From the NCBI GenBank assembly GCA_013398955.1, contig VWPU01009617.1, forward strand, positions 88,230 to 152,229: a stretch of 64,000 bases of DNA, read 5' to 3'. The stretch is from Callaeas wilsoni. Its lineage: Eukaryota; Chordata; Aves; Passeriformes; Callaeidae. A program made the position numbers and the translations under genes. The notes under the pieces were generated by a model that saw only the letters and a list, made by a program, of their open reading frames with translations, made no database searches and had not been told where the DNA came from. Positions 37,045 to 50,850 of the stretch are shown here, in pieces; position 1 is the first letter of the stretch; every line of letters begins with the position of its first letter.

Positions 37045-37960
37045 GCAAGTAATGAGGCTGAGGATACTTGCTATCTTTATTTCAGCCTTCACTGTCCACA
37101 TGTCTCAGTCGGGTGTGCCTGCAGCAGAGTTACCAGAAATAGCAGCAGTAGAAAAGGACTGAGTCAGGAATCATCTGAAAGTTTATGAAGATTGAGGGAG
37201 GTCTCTAGGGACTGCAAAAAGGCTGTTGAATCTTCAGAAAGGCAGAAACAGGAATTGAAAGTTCTTCCCTTCAACTCCTTAGAAGATCATTAAGCAGGAA
37301 GTTTTGGAAGCAATTTCCAGCCACGTAAAGGAGAAAGCGGTGACTGGGGATAGCCAGAGTGGATTTACCAGCACTGAATCACATCTGACTGACCTGCTTG
37401 CTTTCTGTTTTTAAAAGAGGTTTGTGGGTGAGGGTAGAGCAAAGTGTCATCTAGCTTGACAGTACAAACCCTTTTGACACAGTCTTCAAGAACATCCTTG
37501 TATCCAAGCTGGGATGTTATACTCCAAATGGAAGGACTACCAGCTGGGTAGAAAACTGAGTCTCTGGGCACACAGAGTAGTTGTTAATGGCTTGTATTCT
37601 GCCCAGAGGCTCATTCCCAGTGGAGGACTGCAGGGGTTTTGTACTGGGACATGCCCTGTTGAATATCAACAATCCAAAGGAGAAGTTGGAGTGCACGTTC
37701 ACTGTTTTGCAGATGGTGCCAAACTGGAGGGCTGCAGTCTGCACCTGCGAGGGCGGGACTGCCACTCAGAGGGACCTAGACAGGCTGGAGAAATGGGCTG
37801 ACAGGGACCCCATCAAATTCGACAAGGACAAATGCCAAGTCCTCCTCGTGGGATGGCCAAATGCTGGTACAGGCAGGGGATGGCCTGGCTGGGCAGCAGC
37901 TCTGCTGGTGGGGACTTGGGGCTCCTGGCTGGCATGAGGCTGAGTACAAGCCTGTCCCCA
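37045..37960 (+). mobile_element. CR1 LINE ORF2 fragment, plus strand
   Basis: Plus-strand pieces in several frames give CR1 reverse-transcriptase motifs in order: the TVSHN-equivalent region near 37470-37500, VVNGLYSAQRLIPSGGLQG (37577-37635, comparable to VVNGxxSxxxPVxSGVPQG), then a region equivalent to ADDTKL near 37700-37730, and QRDLDRLEKWADRDPIKFDKDKCQ (about 37770-37840). Frameshifts and substitutions show it is dead. It lacks the CR1 3' tail and begins head to head with the neighbouring minus-strand copy. Confidence 0.9.
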
Positions 37961-39305
37961 GAGCAGTCAGCAGTCTCAGCTCTAAGCTTGTCCTGCCCTT
38001 TTTGACACAAGGTTTTGCAGTCCTGAAGGCTCAAACCATGTCCCATGAAGCCTTAATGCAGCTGCTGGACTTGGCAGTGGCCTGGCTGAGATGTGGCCCA
38101 CCCCTGGCTTTTGCCATCTCACCCGTGGGGATGACTGACCACGGTGAATGCACCACATAATTGCAATTCTGTGTTCAACCCCATAGCTTGGACACATTGG
38201 GGGTTTCAACACAGGCAAACAAATGTGGTGTGTAAGCTTGGCTAGTAGCTTATGGTGGCATAATTGATATGTTTTTCATGCAAATAGCCTCAACAATTGA
38301 ACTAAAAATAATCAATATTAATTGATGGTTGTTGTCAGGCCTGTATTTAGCTATTTTCTGTCTATGCTGGATGGATATGCATTTATTTGTAGACTGTACT
38401 TGATATTCTCTGACTATGAAATCGCAGCAGTAGGTTGTGAAATATGTATGAAATTAAAATTTTGAATGCATAGAGAGCATAAAAGTATGGATGGCTGTGA
38501 GGCTTTGCTTTGCAGGACTATGATGTGCATTTCTAAATAGCTGGAAAAGCTCATCAGACCTTGCAAGGACAAGGAAAAAAGAATCCTAAAATGGCTTTAA
38601 AATCTAAGCAAATCTTGCTGCCTTCTTTTCTCACTAGTGGTTTTCCCCTTACTCTAGGCTGACAGTGGTTTAAAAGGAAGAACTTCAAGTTCTCACTTTT
38701 GAGTTTGGCACCATTTTTTTCATGTTTACATGTTATTTAATTCTACCCTTTGCAGGACTGGTGTGGGCAGGATGGATTCTGAGAAGGAAAAACCTGAAAG
38801 GCTTCAAGAAAAAAAGGGTGGGCCAGGTGTCCAGGAATAGTTTTTATCTTTTTTTTTTCCCTGGGAATGCAAACCTCTAGCTGTGAGAATCAGATTTGGT
38901 TCAGCTTTTTGTTAATTTGAATGAAATCTGGTTTATGAAAATGGAGCATTTGTCATTGGTCTTGCCTTTCCTGTTGTGTTCCCTTCCTGCATTTTGATTT
39001 AGAGTAACAAGATCTGAACTGGGAGGGGCAAATGAAAAGAAAGTTTGGGACTCTAGTTGGGCTCTGGAATTTCTTTGAGATGTATACTACATCTATAGAC
39101 CTCAGTTTTATATTTCTCAGTAAAAGAAAATAAAATAACAGTAGGTAACTACTGGGATAGCAGTGAACTTGTCTGAGAACTAGTATAATTAGAATAATAA
39201 ATCTCATAATAAGATACACGTGGAAGAGGAGGTCATGATTGATAGTCCACTGTAATGTAATGTTTTTGTGCATGCTGTTTCTAATGCATTAGTAACTGTT
39301 GGTGG

Positions 39306-39328
39306 TTTTTTTTCTTTTTTTTTTTTTT
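39306..39328. repeat. T-rich tract
   Basis: A run of T interrupted once by C, about 600 bases before exon 2 of MSANTD1. Confidence 0.85.
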
Positions 39329-39875
39329 GGTAAATTAATGAAATTCTGTGCTTTTACCTACCCTGATCTTTATTCTGTAACAAATGAACAGAAGTCTGTA
39401 TCTCATGGTTGTTACAAGGATGTTTACCAAGGCAATTCAGGGCTTTTAAGCAATACTAGAAAAAGGATATTATATTTATAGCCACTTGTATTCATTATAG
39501 AAAATAAATATTCATTCTTCAAAGGATGGAAGGACAGGGCTGCCCACAGTTTAGTAAAGGCTGTGGTGTGTTCCCTAGTCCAGTTGTCAGGGACTGCTGT
39601 CAGATTGGTTAGTTGGGTATTCTGTAAGGGGAAGAAAATTATTCAACTGCCAACACAGTCCTGTTTTCATTAGAAGTTGTAATGTTCTTTATTTGTATTG
39701 AACTTCATTTGGGATTTACATGCAACTTTTTATTACAGGTCAAACCTAGGGAAAGAACCTGAAAAACTTCACTGGAATATAAAGAAGAGAAGTGTCTAAT
39801 TTTATTCTCATTAAAAGCATTCCATTTGACTCCTAAATGTGACCAGAACAAATGTTTTGAGATAGAGCTGTATGA

Positions 39876-40214
<339 letters not shown>

Positions 40215-43200
40215 TAGCATCTATTTTCCCCTCTTTTTTAGTATTTTGCAGAGTGAACCGAATTTTGCTATCACACATTTTTCTCTAACAGCTCTTGTAT
40301 TTTTTCTGTAAATCACAAATGAGATCTGTTCTCCAATCTCAGCCACTTTGCTGAATTAGGGCATTTTCTTTATTCCTTTATGAAAGACTGGAAGGGAGTA
40401 GGAGAACTGGGCAAAAAGTTGTATATTATTGCCAAAACTCAGCATGCATGTCACGGCTCACATCAGGGAGAGTGTTCATAAAAGGAGTACAGGCATGTTC
40501 AAGAGAGTCCTGCGGTGCAATCAGAGATATAACATACTGCTTAGATGATTTTTGGCTTGCTCTAGTTTTGCTTTTGATATGAGTATGAAATTTCTCTGGC
40601 TTCAGTTATTATTAAAATGATGAAAAGATTCAAAATAAATATTTCTATGGACACTGAAAAGCTGCTGATGCAGTTTGAAAGTACAATGCAACATTTTAAA
40701 TACAATTGAGAATGTAATTTTTTTCAAAGTAAATGCTAGTTTGAGATGCAAACATGTGATTCCTTTTTTTTTCTGGATATGATTGGAGTTCCCTGGAAGG
40801 CAGCATTTTAACAAAAGGCAGGGTTGTACTCTTGATACAAATTTTAGACTTTACTGGTCTCATTTTTCATTCAGAGTGGTGTGAAATAAGAGTTGATTAC
40901 AGTTTTCTGGCAGGAAAAAAGTTGATCCTAGAGATCCTTATCATGAGTCTGTGAGGCTTTAACTGTAACAGTAAAATTACCTGTCAGTCATGCAACTGTA
41001 AAGATGTTGAGCTGGAAGAAGAACCAACCTAACAAGTTTGAATTATTGTTTCCAGACCCACTCTTGGATGAATAAAAGTAGGGTAAATTCATTCAATCGT
41101 TCAAGCAAATAGTCCTTGAAAAGCTGATTATTTTAAAAAACTTCTTCTTTTTTTTGACAATGAATATTTATTAGGGTGCATAACTTTTGAACTATAGCAA
41201 CCTTTTTGTTCATAAGCAACAATTTTTTTTTCATTCTAGTTCACTGTAAATAGTTGATATTCCTGATACACAAACTCGCTTGACTTTAGGATTTGCAAAC
41301 TCCACAGTCACATTTCAGATGCAATAACTTTATTCCCAATTGGATTTACAATAACATTATTTAATATTAAATTAGAAGGTCACATTTCCACAAATGTTGC
41401 TGAATTTATTCACTTGACTACTCGATAACATCAGGCTTTTTAAAAATGCTGGATGTTAAGTTTTTTCAGCTTAGGGACAACTCCAGGACAACATAGATTT
41501 TGTCACCACAGACAGCCCTCACAAAGTCAAGTTAATCAACCCCAAGCCCACATCTGTAGTGCCCGCAGTTTGCAGATGAACTCCTGCTCTCACACAGATG
41601 CTTTCATTTACAGCTAAAGTGGACTTAATTCACTCAAACCAAATTATTTCTATAGTGATTGGCTCTGGAAAATTTAGGTAATGATGCATTTTAGCCAGCT
41701 GCAAGTTCAGTGGTTTATTTTTTTTCTAACTTTGTCCAAGGAAACTACCTAACCTGTTGTAGTAAAAAGTATTTTACCTTTGCTTGGCTAAATTTAGAAA
41801 CTGCAGCTCTTTTAAATCCAGCCTCTAGTGGCACAGGCTGGCTTTCAGCTGGCTCTGAGGCAGGTAATGCCACTCAGCCCTTGCAATGCTGCTGTTGCCT
41901 GCTAGGAGTGGCTGTACTGGGTGGCTCAGGATGGTCTGGGAGCTGGAGCGAAGGGCAGGGCAGCTCTCAGGATGGTAGGACCTCCATAACTTAGGAATGC
42001 AGCCATGCTCTCACAGTCTCCACTACAAAAGAATTTTGTGTGATAGAATATTGTGCATATCATTTAACAGCAAGATAGGTACACGTTCACAAGTTAAAAT
42101 ACAGTTCCCCTGTTTTTAAAAAAAGGAGAAGTCAAGCAGTAGATACTCCATGAGAGGTCAGTGTAATATTACAGGTGAGCATCGTGATTGGATTAAAAAT
42201 GAGAAAGCACTTGTGATAATGGGGCATGTGTCTGGAAGGAGAAAAATTGTTATTCCAATAGTCATAGGGGGTTTGAAAATCTTGTCCAGCTTTGACCTGT
42301 TTAATTTAGCCTGGTGAATGAGAGAAGAGTAGGGAACCCTTTCTTGGCCAGAAGAAAACACAGCGCTTGCTAATGCTGCCACATCGGTTAAAATCACTTA
42401 GAGCTGCCATGGTTAGACAAGGAAGTTGATTCTTTTAGAGATACTAATGGAAAATTATGAACTGAGGAAGCAATTTTCAGCTTAAGCAATTTATGTGTCA
42501 TGCTGTATTTGAAAAACACTTTGAAATAGCCAACAAGAGAGAAAAGAATTAGCATAAAAAATTTGGGTCCATCTTGGCTATTTTATCAATGCCCTTGCTT
42601 CTAAACAGTAGGCAGTTGAGCCAACAGATTCAAAAAAGGAACTAAAGACAATTTTGGGAATTGAAATAAAAAGAACGTTTTAGGTCCTCAATTTCCTTAT
42701 TTTTCTACTTTACCGCTATGCAAAACAATGACTTTGAAAAATATTTTGAAAAATATACACACACATGTCTATATGTAAAATACAGATGTATTTTGCAGCT
42801 GTGTGTTTTACAACTTACATAACGGGATTTTTTTCTTCAGTAATAAAAATCCTAATGTTATGGCAACAATGAATAGCGAAAAAAGCTTTCAAACAGTAGC
42901 TCTTTCGAAGTCAACTTTTAAACTTCTGAAAACTCTCCTGTTACTCCTTTCAACTCTCCAGCACAGCTTTAGAGCATCAGCTTTGTGTTGTCCACAGTAT
43001 CTTTGAACATAGCAGGAGGCTACTTAGCTATATAAATTTTAACTTCGGAAAAAATTCAATTGAATGTTTAGCTTTGTTGATAGCGAAAAATGTCAGGTTT
43101 TGTACTTCAATCAGTACATACACATTGTCAAGCTAAAAATAGTTGAAACTGGTTTTCTTTGCATTCTGTTTGAAAAACGTTGAGTTTGGGACCTTCTTAA

Positions 43201-43649
43201 AAAACCCAAATTTTGCTTGTTTGTGATAATACAATTAATGTGAGATAAAATTAATTTTAATTTTTGTTTCAAATGTGTAGATGAGGAAAACATTTGGAAT
43301 CCCATTAAAGGGATGCCTGCTATTTGTTTAGTATTGTTCTAACACCACTCTAACGCTATTATACTGTACCAAACATCCAACAATAATAGAATTATTCTAT
43401 TATGGTCATAAAATATAATGCAATGTGGTGAAGTCTTGTACTGCAGCTTAAACTTTTAAAATCCAAATTCCTGACACCACTATAAATAACTTTTTATCTA
43501 ATTGAAAATAGTGTTTTTTCATCCTGTGGATTAATTTATGGTCATTGTTTTTGTAGTAAAATAATGACAGAACATAATTATACAGGCTGTGAATGTAATT
43601 CAGACTTTATGTGTTCTGCCATTTCTGTTGTACTGAAAATGGGGGTGAA

Positions 43650-43725
43650 AGAGTTACTTTAAAAGTCCATAATAAAACCACTGTGTCATCTAGTCTGACT
43701 TCTCGTTAGATACCATTTAAATCTG
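43650..43725 (-). mobile_element. Ancient CR1 3' end (degraded)
   Basis: The stretch AAAAGTCCATAATAAAACCACTGTG is followed by TCATCTAGTCTGACTTCT, which corresponds to the old amniote CR1 3' region 'gatCATCTAGTCTGACCTCCTG' read antisense. It is short and diverged. It may belong to the same insertion as the piece at 44.39-44.56 kb, since both have the same orientation and order. Confidence 0.5.
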
Positions 43726-44389
43726 GTTATTTTGATGTGGAGCCCAGAAATGCTATGGAGAGAGTTCTGTGACATCCTTCCCTCAGCAGGGCACTGCTGC
43801 ACTCAGGAGCTCCCTATCTCTGCTGTCCTCCACTTCCTTGTTCCTATGATTTTCTTGACTCTCGGAAATGTTTTACTAGATGTCTGGTATAGATCTGATA
43901 AATGCAGAAGATGGAGAATTCACTCTTCCCTCCTTTCTAGTGATAAGCAAACCCTTGTTTAAACCAGTCCCTTGTTTCTATTGTGAATTTAGTGAATGAA
44001 ACTGAAATGTTACTTCTGCTTACCTTTATTTTCGGTATTTTGGAGAACATTTCAGTATTTTTTGCTTTCTGGCAAGGTAGTTGTGTGCCATGGTTGCGCC
44101 ATCTTTGGTATTTTTAAATTTTTAATTGTAGATTAATTAATTTGGTACAGAAGGTTTACACAGGAAGAAAAAGTAAGAATTGGTAACATGAATTAGCCAA
44201 GATATGAATTAAAAGAAGTGCATTAAAACTTGGTGATGATGCTAATTTGGGAAACAACAGCTTTGGCAAAGCCTTTACTATTTCTAAAATTATGCTACAG
44301 CTATTTAAATCTGAATGGGCATCATCTACAGAGAAGTTTGAGCTTTGGGCGATGTGCATTATGTAGTGCATCTTAACTCATTATGCAGA

Positions 44390-44560
44390 CTTGTTATCCT
44401 AGCAAGGTGCTTTGCCCAGGCTCCAAGCCATTTTTGTGGTTCTTTTCTGTGCTTTACTTCAAGGATGAGCCTCGTTAATTCCTGAATACATTTGAATGAT
44501 CCCAGTTTACCAGAAGATCCAGGCTGCCTCATCCTCAGTCCTTATGCTCTGAAGATCTTT
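44390..44560 (-). mobile_element. Ancient CR1 piece (degraded)
   Basis: The plus strand reads CCATTTTTGTGGTTCTTTTC then TGTGCTTTACTTCAA. It resembles the antisense of the CR1 C-terminal ORF2 region, commonly 'CATTCTTGTGGCTCTTCTCTG...CTCTCCAATTT'. The surrounding bases are too eroded for firm boundaries. Confidence 0.4.
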
Positions 44561-46432
44561 GTATCATCTAAAATTATATTGTTTATTTCCAGATCATTTT
44601 ATTTTATTTTTCATAAAGACATGCATTGTGGAGGTCTGCTCAGATTTATATGTAGCTAAAAAAGCACAAAACAGCGAGAAACAGCTGTTTGATGTTGAAA
44701 GCCATAAATTGCAGGAACTGATGTTTCTGGAGGCTTGTTTGCCATGAAGTAGTCAGAAATGAGGAATTGTTGTTAGGGTTTTATGAGATAATACATTTTG
44801 ATAAACAGAGAACTCTTTGTATTCAACTCCTGCTTCATTAATTATTCACACACATCCCTGAAACAAGCTGTATTGGGTAAGTGTAAGCAATCAATCAAGG
44901 AACTTTTAATTGCACAGTGAATTAAATTGATATTAGGTAGGTAGACAGCAAATGCATTTGAAACTTGCCTAATATGTTGCCTGATTATATCTGGAAGTTT
45001 TGCTTTGTTCCCCCTCGTGTCCATTGCACACTGTCATTTCTGCTCAGTCTCCTAGGTGAGATGGAACAATTTCTTTCCCTTGGTTTGCTTCCTTGGAACC
45101 CTGCCTGTCTGTTTTAGAGCATAGTGTGGAAATAGCTTTGTGAGGTTCTGTTTGGAACATGGTCCCAATGCCAGAGCTCTTCCACACTTTGTTCATGTGG
45201 TCAGGGGAACACCAGTGCCAGTCTGTCGGAAGGCTCCCTGTCATAGACACTGGAAGCCCAGCAGAAGAGTACCAGCAGATTGGTTTTGAGGTCCTTAATT
45301 CCCTAGACCCCTCTTTCCTGAGATTTTCCTCAAAATCTACCTTCAGAGACTAGGCTTGGCAAAGAGGGAAGTGCTTCTTCAGGTCGTGGATGCTGTCAGG
45401 ATCTGGTGCACCCCTGTTGTCACAGAGGTGTTGGCTGCACAGGAATGCAACATGGAGAATGGGCAACGGAACTGATGGATGCTACAGCAATCCCCAGCCG
45501 TTGCTTATCCTTGTGCCTATGCACCGGCAAACTAGACATGCTCCTGGCTGAAACTGTTTGAGAATACTGATGCTGGCTGGGTTACTTGCTGCTGAACCCA
45601 TATTCCTATTCCTGCTTCCCTCCTGAATTTGTTATAAAAAGTTATTGACAGAGAGGGGTCTCTGACATGCTGCCCAGGGCACCTAGAACTTCTCAGGAAA
45701 GATGGCTCAGTATCTGAGGAAACAGTTCAGCATTCAAATAACTCCTGCAGGCATCACTGGACATTTTACATTGTTTCATATTGCGAGTGTTCTTTGCTCA
45801 TAAATTAGATTATTTAGAGCCTTCTTTTGTAGGGCCCTTCTCGAGAGCTCCCTTTCAGCATCTCTTTGGCAAGAGGAGAGGATTTTAAGTTCCAATTCTT
45901 TACTGTGAACTTGTGAGTGACCATAGAACCCTTCCACTATCAGTCAGTGGAGAGAAAAGGAGATTGGAACTACCAACAAAGTTAGGGGTTTCTCAAAATT
46001 TCTGAAATAAATCTTTCTTTTTAATGAAGGCGAATTATCAAGTTGTGTTTGTTATTGTAAACAAATGTAGAGAGTACTTGAGAGACCTTGAAGAATCCTT
46101 GTATCATTTCTTTTGGGGACACTTCTCCATGCTGAAACACAATTCTGAGCTAGCACTCTTCAGTGAGTACTTTTTTAGTTATTAGCAGACTGCAGATACT
46201 GCTGACAGAGTAAAAATTTGCTGCTCTTTTCTCTCTGGAGCTGTGCAAGGCACTTACTGTCTTGGATGTGTGGTTTCATGTCTTAGAGTTCTTTGATGGA
46301 TTTAACTGAAAAACAGGTAAAATCCTTTACAGACTCTAGGAAAACACTTCAAAGATTCTTTTCTCGTAAAAACAAGGCTTTTTTTAGATCTTTCAATCTA
46401 AATCACCCCATCTCAGTTTTTTATGGTTTTTT

Positions 46433-46450
46433 TTGTTGTTGTTGTTGTTG
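46433..46450. repeat. (TTG)6 microsatellite
   Basis: Six TTG units following a short T run, in MSANTD1 intron 2. Confidence 0.9.
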
Positions 46451-48143
46451 TCTCAGTTGAAATTAAAACCCAAATGGTGGCTACTGTTACCAAGAAAGAC
46501 ACACAATACTCCGTGCATCTCAGTACCATTGACGAGCCTCAGATTTTCTCTCTCATTCCTCACTAAGGACCATTCTCACCAGTGCTTACTTTGACAACAC
46601 ACAAGCCCTCTTGTGGAGTGAGTTCGTACTGGTTTCAAGCAAGAGGTCTTACCAGGGCTACTTTCTAACACTGTATGGGAAAGAGATTAGAGATTCATCA
46701 AGTTTCCAACATTTAAATCCCCTGTGAAGGCAAGTTTAAATTCAAAAGGTGACTTTGGCTAAAATAATGCCACCATTTCAGAAAGTTTCTTGCTCTGCCT
46801 ACTAGAAAGCATGCATTCTTTGTGAATGTGAGTGCAGTAATGGGAACCTTGGAATAACAGATTCAGTGTTGTCCTTAGACTGCTGTAGCTCTTTTCCACT
46901 TGCTTGACTTTTGTGAGAACCACATTTAAGATAATTCTGGCCCTTAGAGTCAATGGGGTCAAACAGAATTAGTGTAAGCCAATTCTCACAAGATTGTGAG
47001 ATTGTGATCATTTCAGTGATCAGCAGCAAGCTTAACCCACAGTTTGAGCAGAGCAGCACGTATTTATTTTATTCACATTTGTTTGATGCCCCAAATCAAA
47101 TATGCTGTGTAAAACCTGCAAAGCTGAGTTTATTATACACCTTCCAAAGTTTTATTTAGCATAAAGTTGATGACTTCTCATTTGCCTTAGCATCATTGTA
47201 CCAGTATAACGTTGAAGTTCTTTGAGTTGTACAAGTAACTTTAAAGCCTTGGGTACTCTGAAAGCCAATGGTCTTTCACCCTGTTAGTGTGTATTTAGGA
47301 AGATTGTTGTTCCTTCTTGCCTGTACGCAGAGGGACAGCACATTCAAATGACTAAACAGTACTCAGGATCCCTCATGACCAATTATAATTTTTTTTCTCT
47401 ACGAATTCAATAGCATTTAATTTAATCCACTTGTTTCTTTCCATAGACCTCACCGTTTTTGGGTCACTGCACTCTTAAATGTCAAGGGGCTTGTGTCTTT
47501 TTCTTATATTTGCATTAAGCCTTTCAGGTGCTAAGGATTGTTTATCTCTCCTGCTGACAGATCTGAATGTCACAATTGCTGCTGCACAAAGCCTGTCAAG
47601 TAGGATAAGAACATGAATCAAATTATGATACAAATCTGCCACAGCTGAGTGACCTCACCCCCACTACCCTTCTTCACATTAATAAAAACACATTCCTCAA
47701 GAGTTCAAGTTATCCTTATTCAAGGATGTCTTAAAATCTGCAGGATGTTGACATGGCATACTAGTCACAACTGTACTATCTCATTATTGCATTTCACCTA
47801 GAAAGGATACTGCATTTGGCAGAACATGACTGAGATTGCTGTTTGTGTCAAGGGACTTCAAGACACATCATCAGATACCTTTGATGTTGGGGGCTCCAGT
47901 CTGGAGTTACAAAAAGTGTAAATGAAGACATAGTTTCTCACTTTCAGTTAGGGAAGGAGTTATCCAGCTCTAAATGGAGGTTTCTTGGATGTGTAGTACA
48001 CTTACACATATGCCTTCTGCTTGCCTTTCTCCCTCTTTCACATTTTAGCATGATTCCTTCTTAGCTTGCAGGCTAAGAGACACAGATCTGTGTGTGTATG
48101 GTCTCACTTGTAAGCCACGTGGGCTGGTTTTGATTGTGTTCAC

Positions 48144-48617
48144 TGTCACCCCAAGTTAGAACAGCTGGTGCCTTGTAGAGGCTGACCTGGAACAGAGGCT
48201 GGACAGAGTGAACGGATTAAGGGCAGGTATTTATTGAAAGGCCTTCCCAGGGTACACCTTGGGCAGTGCAGGAGTCTCGCAGAGGCTACACCCAAGATGG
48301 ACACAGTCACACGTTTTTCGGACAGATACAAGTTTTGTCCATTTGCATATCAGAGGTTAATTGTCCAATTACATCTTCAGCCAGTGGAGTCCCATTCTTT
48401 TAGTTTGCTCCCCCTCCAACTCACTTCTGTTTCCATTTCTTGGGGCCTGAAACAGTGAGGGGTCCTTGATTCTCAGGCCTAGAGAGGAATTGTTGTGTCT
48501 GACCAAAATGGGAAAAGCAGTTGCTAACACTCTATATGGAGTTCACAGTTATACACTAAAGAATTGCAGGATTACAAATATATGAAAATATAAAAGCTAA
48601 AAGCCTAAGGCATCACA
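48144..48617 (-). mobile_element. Endogenous retrovirus LTR, apparently solo, minus strand
   Basis: Read on the minus strand, it starts TGTGATGCCTTAGGCTTTTA and ends with a CA dinucleotide, matching the TG...CA ends of retroviral LTRs. An AATAAA poly(A) signal lies at 48230-48235 (minus), followed by about 80 bases of R-U5-like sequence. The start resembles LTRs I associate with passerine ERVs. No gag, pol or env remnant is seen on either side, so it looks like a solo LTR left by recombination. I could not confirm a target-site duplication, so the exact ends are approximate, particularly the 48144 side. It lies antisense to MSANTD1 in intron 2. Confidence 0.6.
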
Positions 48618-48754
48618 GCCATGTGAACTTTACACCTTGAGAGCACTGTCTTTATTGCCATGCTTATCTCTCTTCCAAAACAGAAATCCAGCATGATAAA
48701 GCATAGAGGAAATGCTTAAAATATTCCCCAAATTCCACATGGCAGTTCTGCATA

Positions 48755-49010
48755 TTTCAGAAGATGTCCATTGCCCTTCTCTGGACACGCTCCAGCCCCT
48801 CAATGTTTTTCTTGTCGTGAGGGGCCCAAAAATGGACACAGGATTGGAGATGTGGCCTCATCAATGCAGACTGCAGGGTGACAGTCACTGCCCTGGTCCT
48901 GCTGGCCACACTACTGCTGATCCAGGCCAGGTGCCATTGGCCTTCTTGGCCACCTGAGCACACCTGGCTCACATTCAGCCACTCTCAACCAGCACCCCCA
49001 GGTATTTTTC
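48755..49010 (-). mobile_element. CR1 LINE fragment, C-terminal ORF2
   Basis: The plus strand carries GTCCATTGCCCTTCTCTGGA then CACGCTCCAGCCCCTCAATG, followed by GGGGCCCAAAAATGGACACA and GCCTTCTTGGCCACCTGAGC. These are the reverse complements of the well-known CR1 C-terminal ORF2 segment. The copy is truncated at both ends and interrupted by frameshifts. Confidence 0.88.
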
Positions 49011-49390
49011 TGTCTTTTCAGGCTTTTATGTTGTTTATAATGTTTTGTGATGGAAGATAAAAAAAAGAGTGGTCAGTGCCACTGCTGTGTCTTGGTGCAA
49101 GGGCAGATTCTGAGACTCATATTCTGGAGTGGGACCAGCCTTATTGATGCAATGCTTTAAAAAAACAAGCTGTAAGCTACCACCACATGTAACCATGCAG
49201 CACTTTCTCTGGATTGAGATGGTTATTGCAGCTTTAAAATTGGAGTTTCAGTGGCCGGATAAGCCAAATGTCTCTCCCAATACAGTGTATAAATTCAATG
49301 CGTAAGATATGTCAAGATTTAAAAAAAATAAAAAAAGCCTGGTATTCTGCAGGGAAAACTCTTATTAAAAACAATGAGATATAAAACCTC

Positions 49391-49432
49391 TTTTTTTTCT
49401 TTCTTTCTTTTTTTTTTTTTTTACCATCTGTA
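49391..49432. repeat. T-rich pyrimidine tract
   Basis: Runs of T with CTTT interruptions, about 170-210 bases upstream of the exon 3 acceptor. It is probably a homopolymer expansion rather than the branch-site tract, which lies nearer to 49600. Confidence 0.85.
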
Positions 49433-49508
49433 ACCCTACACAATAATACATTAAATACTTATGTTTTGGCACAAACTTGAGAGGGAACACAGGGGTTTAA
49501 AAATATGA

Positions 49509-49841
<333 letters not shown>

Positions 49842-50650
49842 TTTCCTTTGTGAATGCCTCTGAGATTACTATTACTGTTATAGATAACCATTTATTGCAC
49901 ACCATATGTGTGTCTGTTGCCCTATTCCCAGGTTTTCCATGGAAATTAAAACCCTAGTGTAATCCTAGTTCAGCAAAGAAAACATAATGCAGGGCGAGAG
50001 CTATCCAGTATGATAAAATTAGTGCAATATATGCCTAAGTTGAATTATTTTTATACAGAAAGGTTAAGGGATAAATAGCTCGGGGAACTGAAGTACTATT
50101 TATGCCTAAGTCAGGTATTGTTTTGCAAACAGTGGTGTTGTATATTGCTTCACATCAAGGACTGCAGTTTAATCTGTTTTAGGAGAATGAAATAGTGCAT
50201 TTCTAAACATGGTTATTGCACCTTGACTTTGCTGATTATTAAACCCTGTTTTGAAACATATGCCTGATTGTATAAGTGACCTATGGTTCTTGTGAAGAGC
50301 TAGTTGGGACCATGAGATACATAATTTTAAACTACATGCCTGATATGAATAGTACTCTAAAGTATGAGGGTAAAAATAGTCTATTCAAATACATTTTTTG
50401 ATATAAAAGGAAACCCCTCAGACCACCTTACTATATACTGAATACTAAAATGTATAGAAGATACTTGAAGTTGCTTTTGATATTAAACATTTAATTTTTT
50501 TTCATTATTAACTGGAATCTGTTGACTTAAACGACCAGCAATGAAAACTTTCATTTATTCTCTATCACAAAAGAAAAGTATTGTACTATGTGTATATACA
50601 TATATATAATGTCTATCAAATGAAATAAAGAAGAATAAGAAACTTACTCC
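49842..50650 (+). other. MSANTD1 3' untranslated region (inferred)
   Basis: About 0.8 kb of AT-rich DNA follows the stop codon. It includes a Pumilio-type TGTATATA (50591-50598) and alternative weak poly(A) hexamers such as ATTAAA at 50238-50243. The end is inferred from the AATAAA at 50624. The true cleavage site is not proven by the sequence. Confidence 0.6.
50624..50629 (+). terminator. Poly(A) signal AATAAA of MSANTD1
   Basis: A canonical AATAAA lies about 785 bases after the stop codon and is followed by A-rich DNA and then TTGCTGGGCAGATAG. It is the first canonical hexamer after the coding end. The GC-rich minisatellite begins only about 220 bases later. Confidence 0.6.
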
Positions 50651-50806
50651 TTATTGCTGGGCAGATAGTATGCTTTGGGACGGCAAAGAGTACTGGCACT
50701 GACACCACAGTCAGAGGTTCGCCGTTACTGACGGCGGTGTAGAGATGCGCTGTGCCGATGCCCAGAAAGCAGAACTGGAAGGCGGGGCGGGCAGGGAGCA
50801 GCTGCC

Positions 50807-50840
50807 CTGCGGCATCTGCGGCATCTGCGGCATCTGCGGC
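50807..50840. repeat. 9-bp tandem repeat, 3.8 units
   Basis: The unit CTGCGGCAT is repeated three full times plus CTGCGGC. It abuts the 121-bp minisatellite and shares its GC-rich character. Confidence 0.9.
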
Positions 50841-50850
50841 GCTGGCAGCA

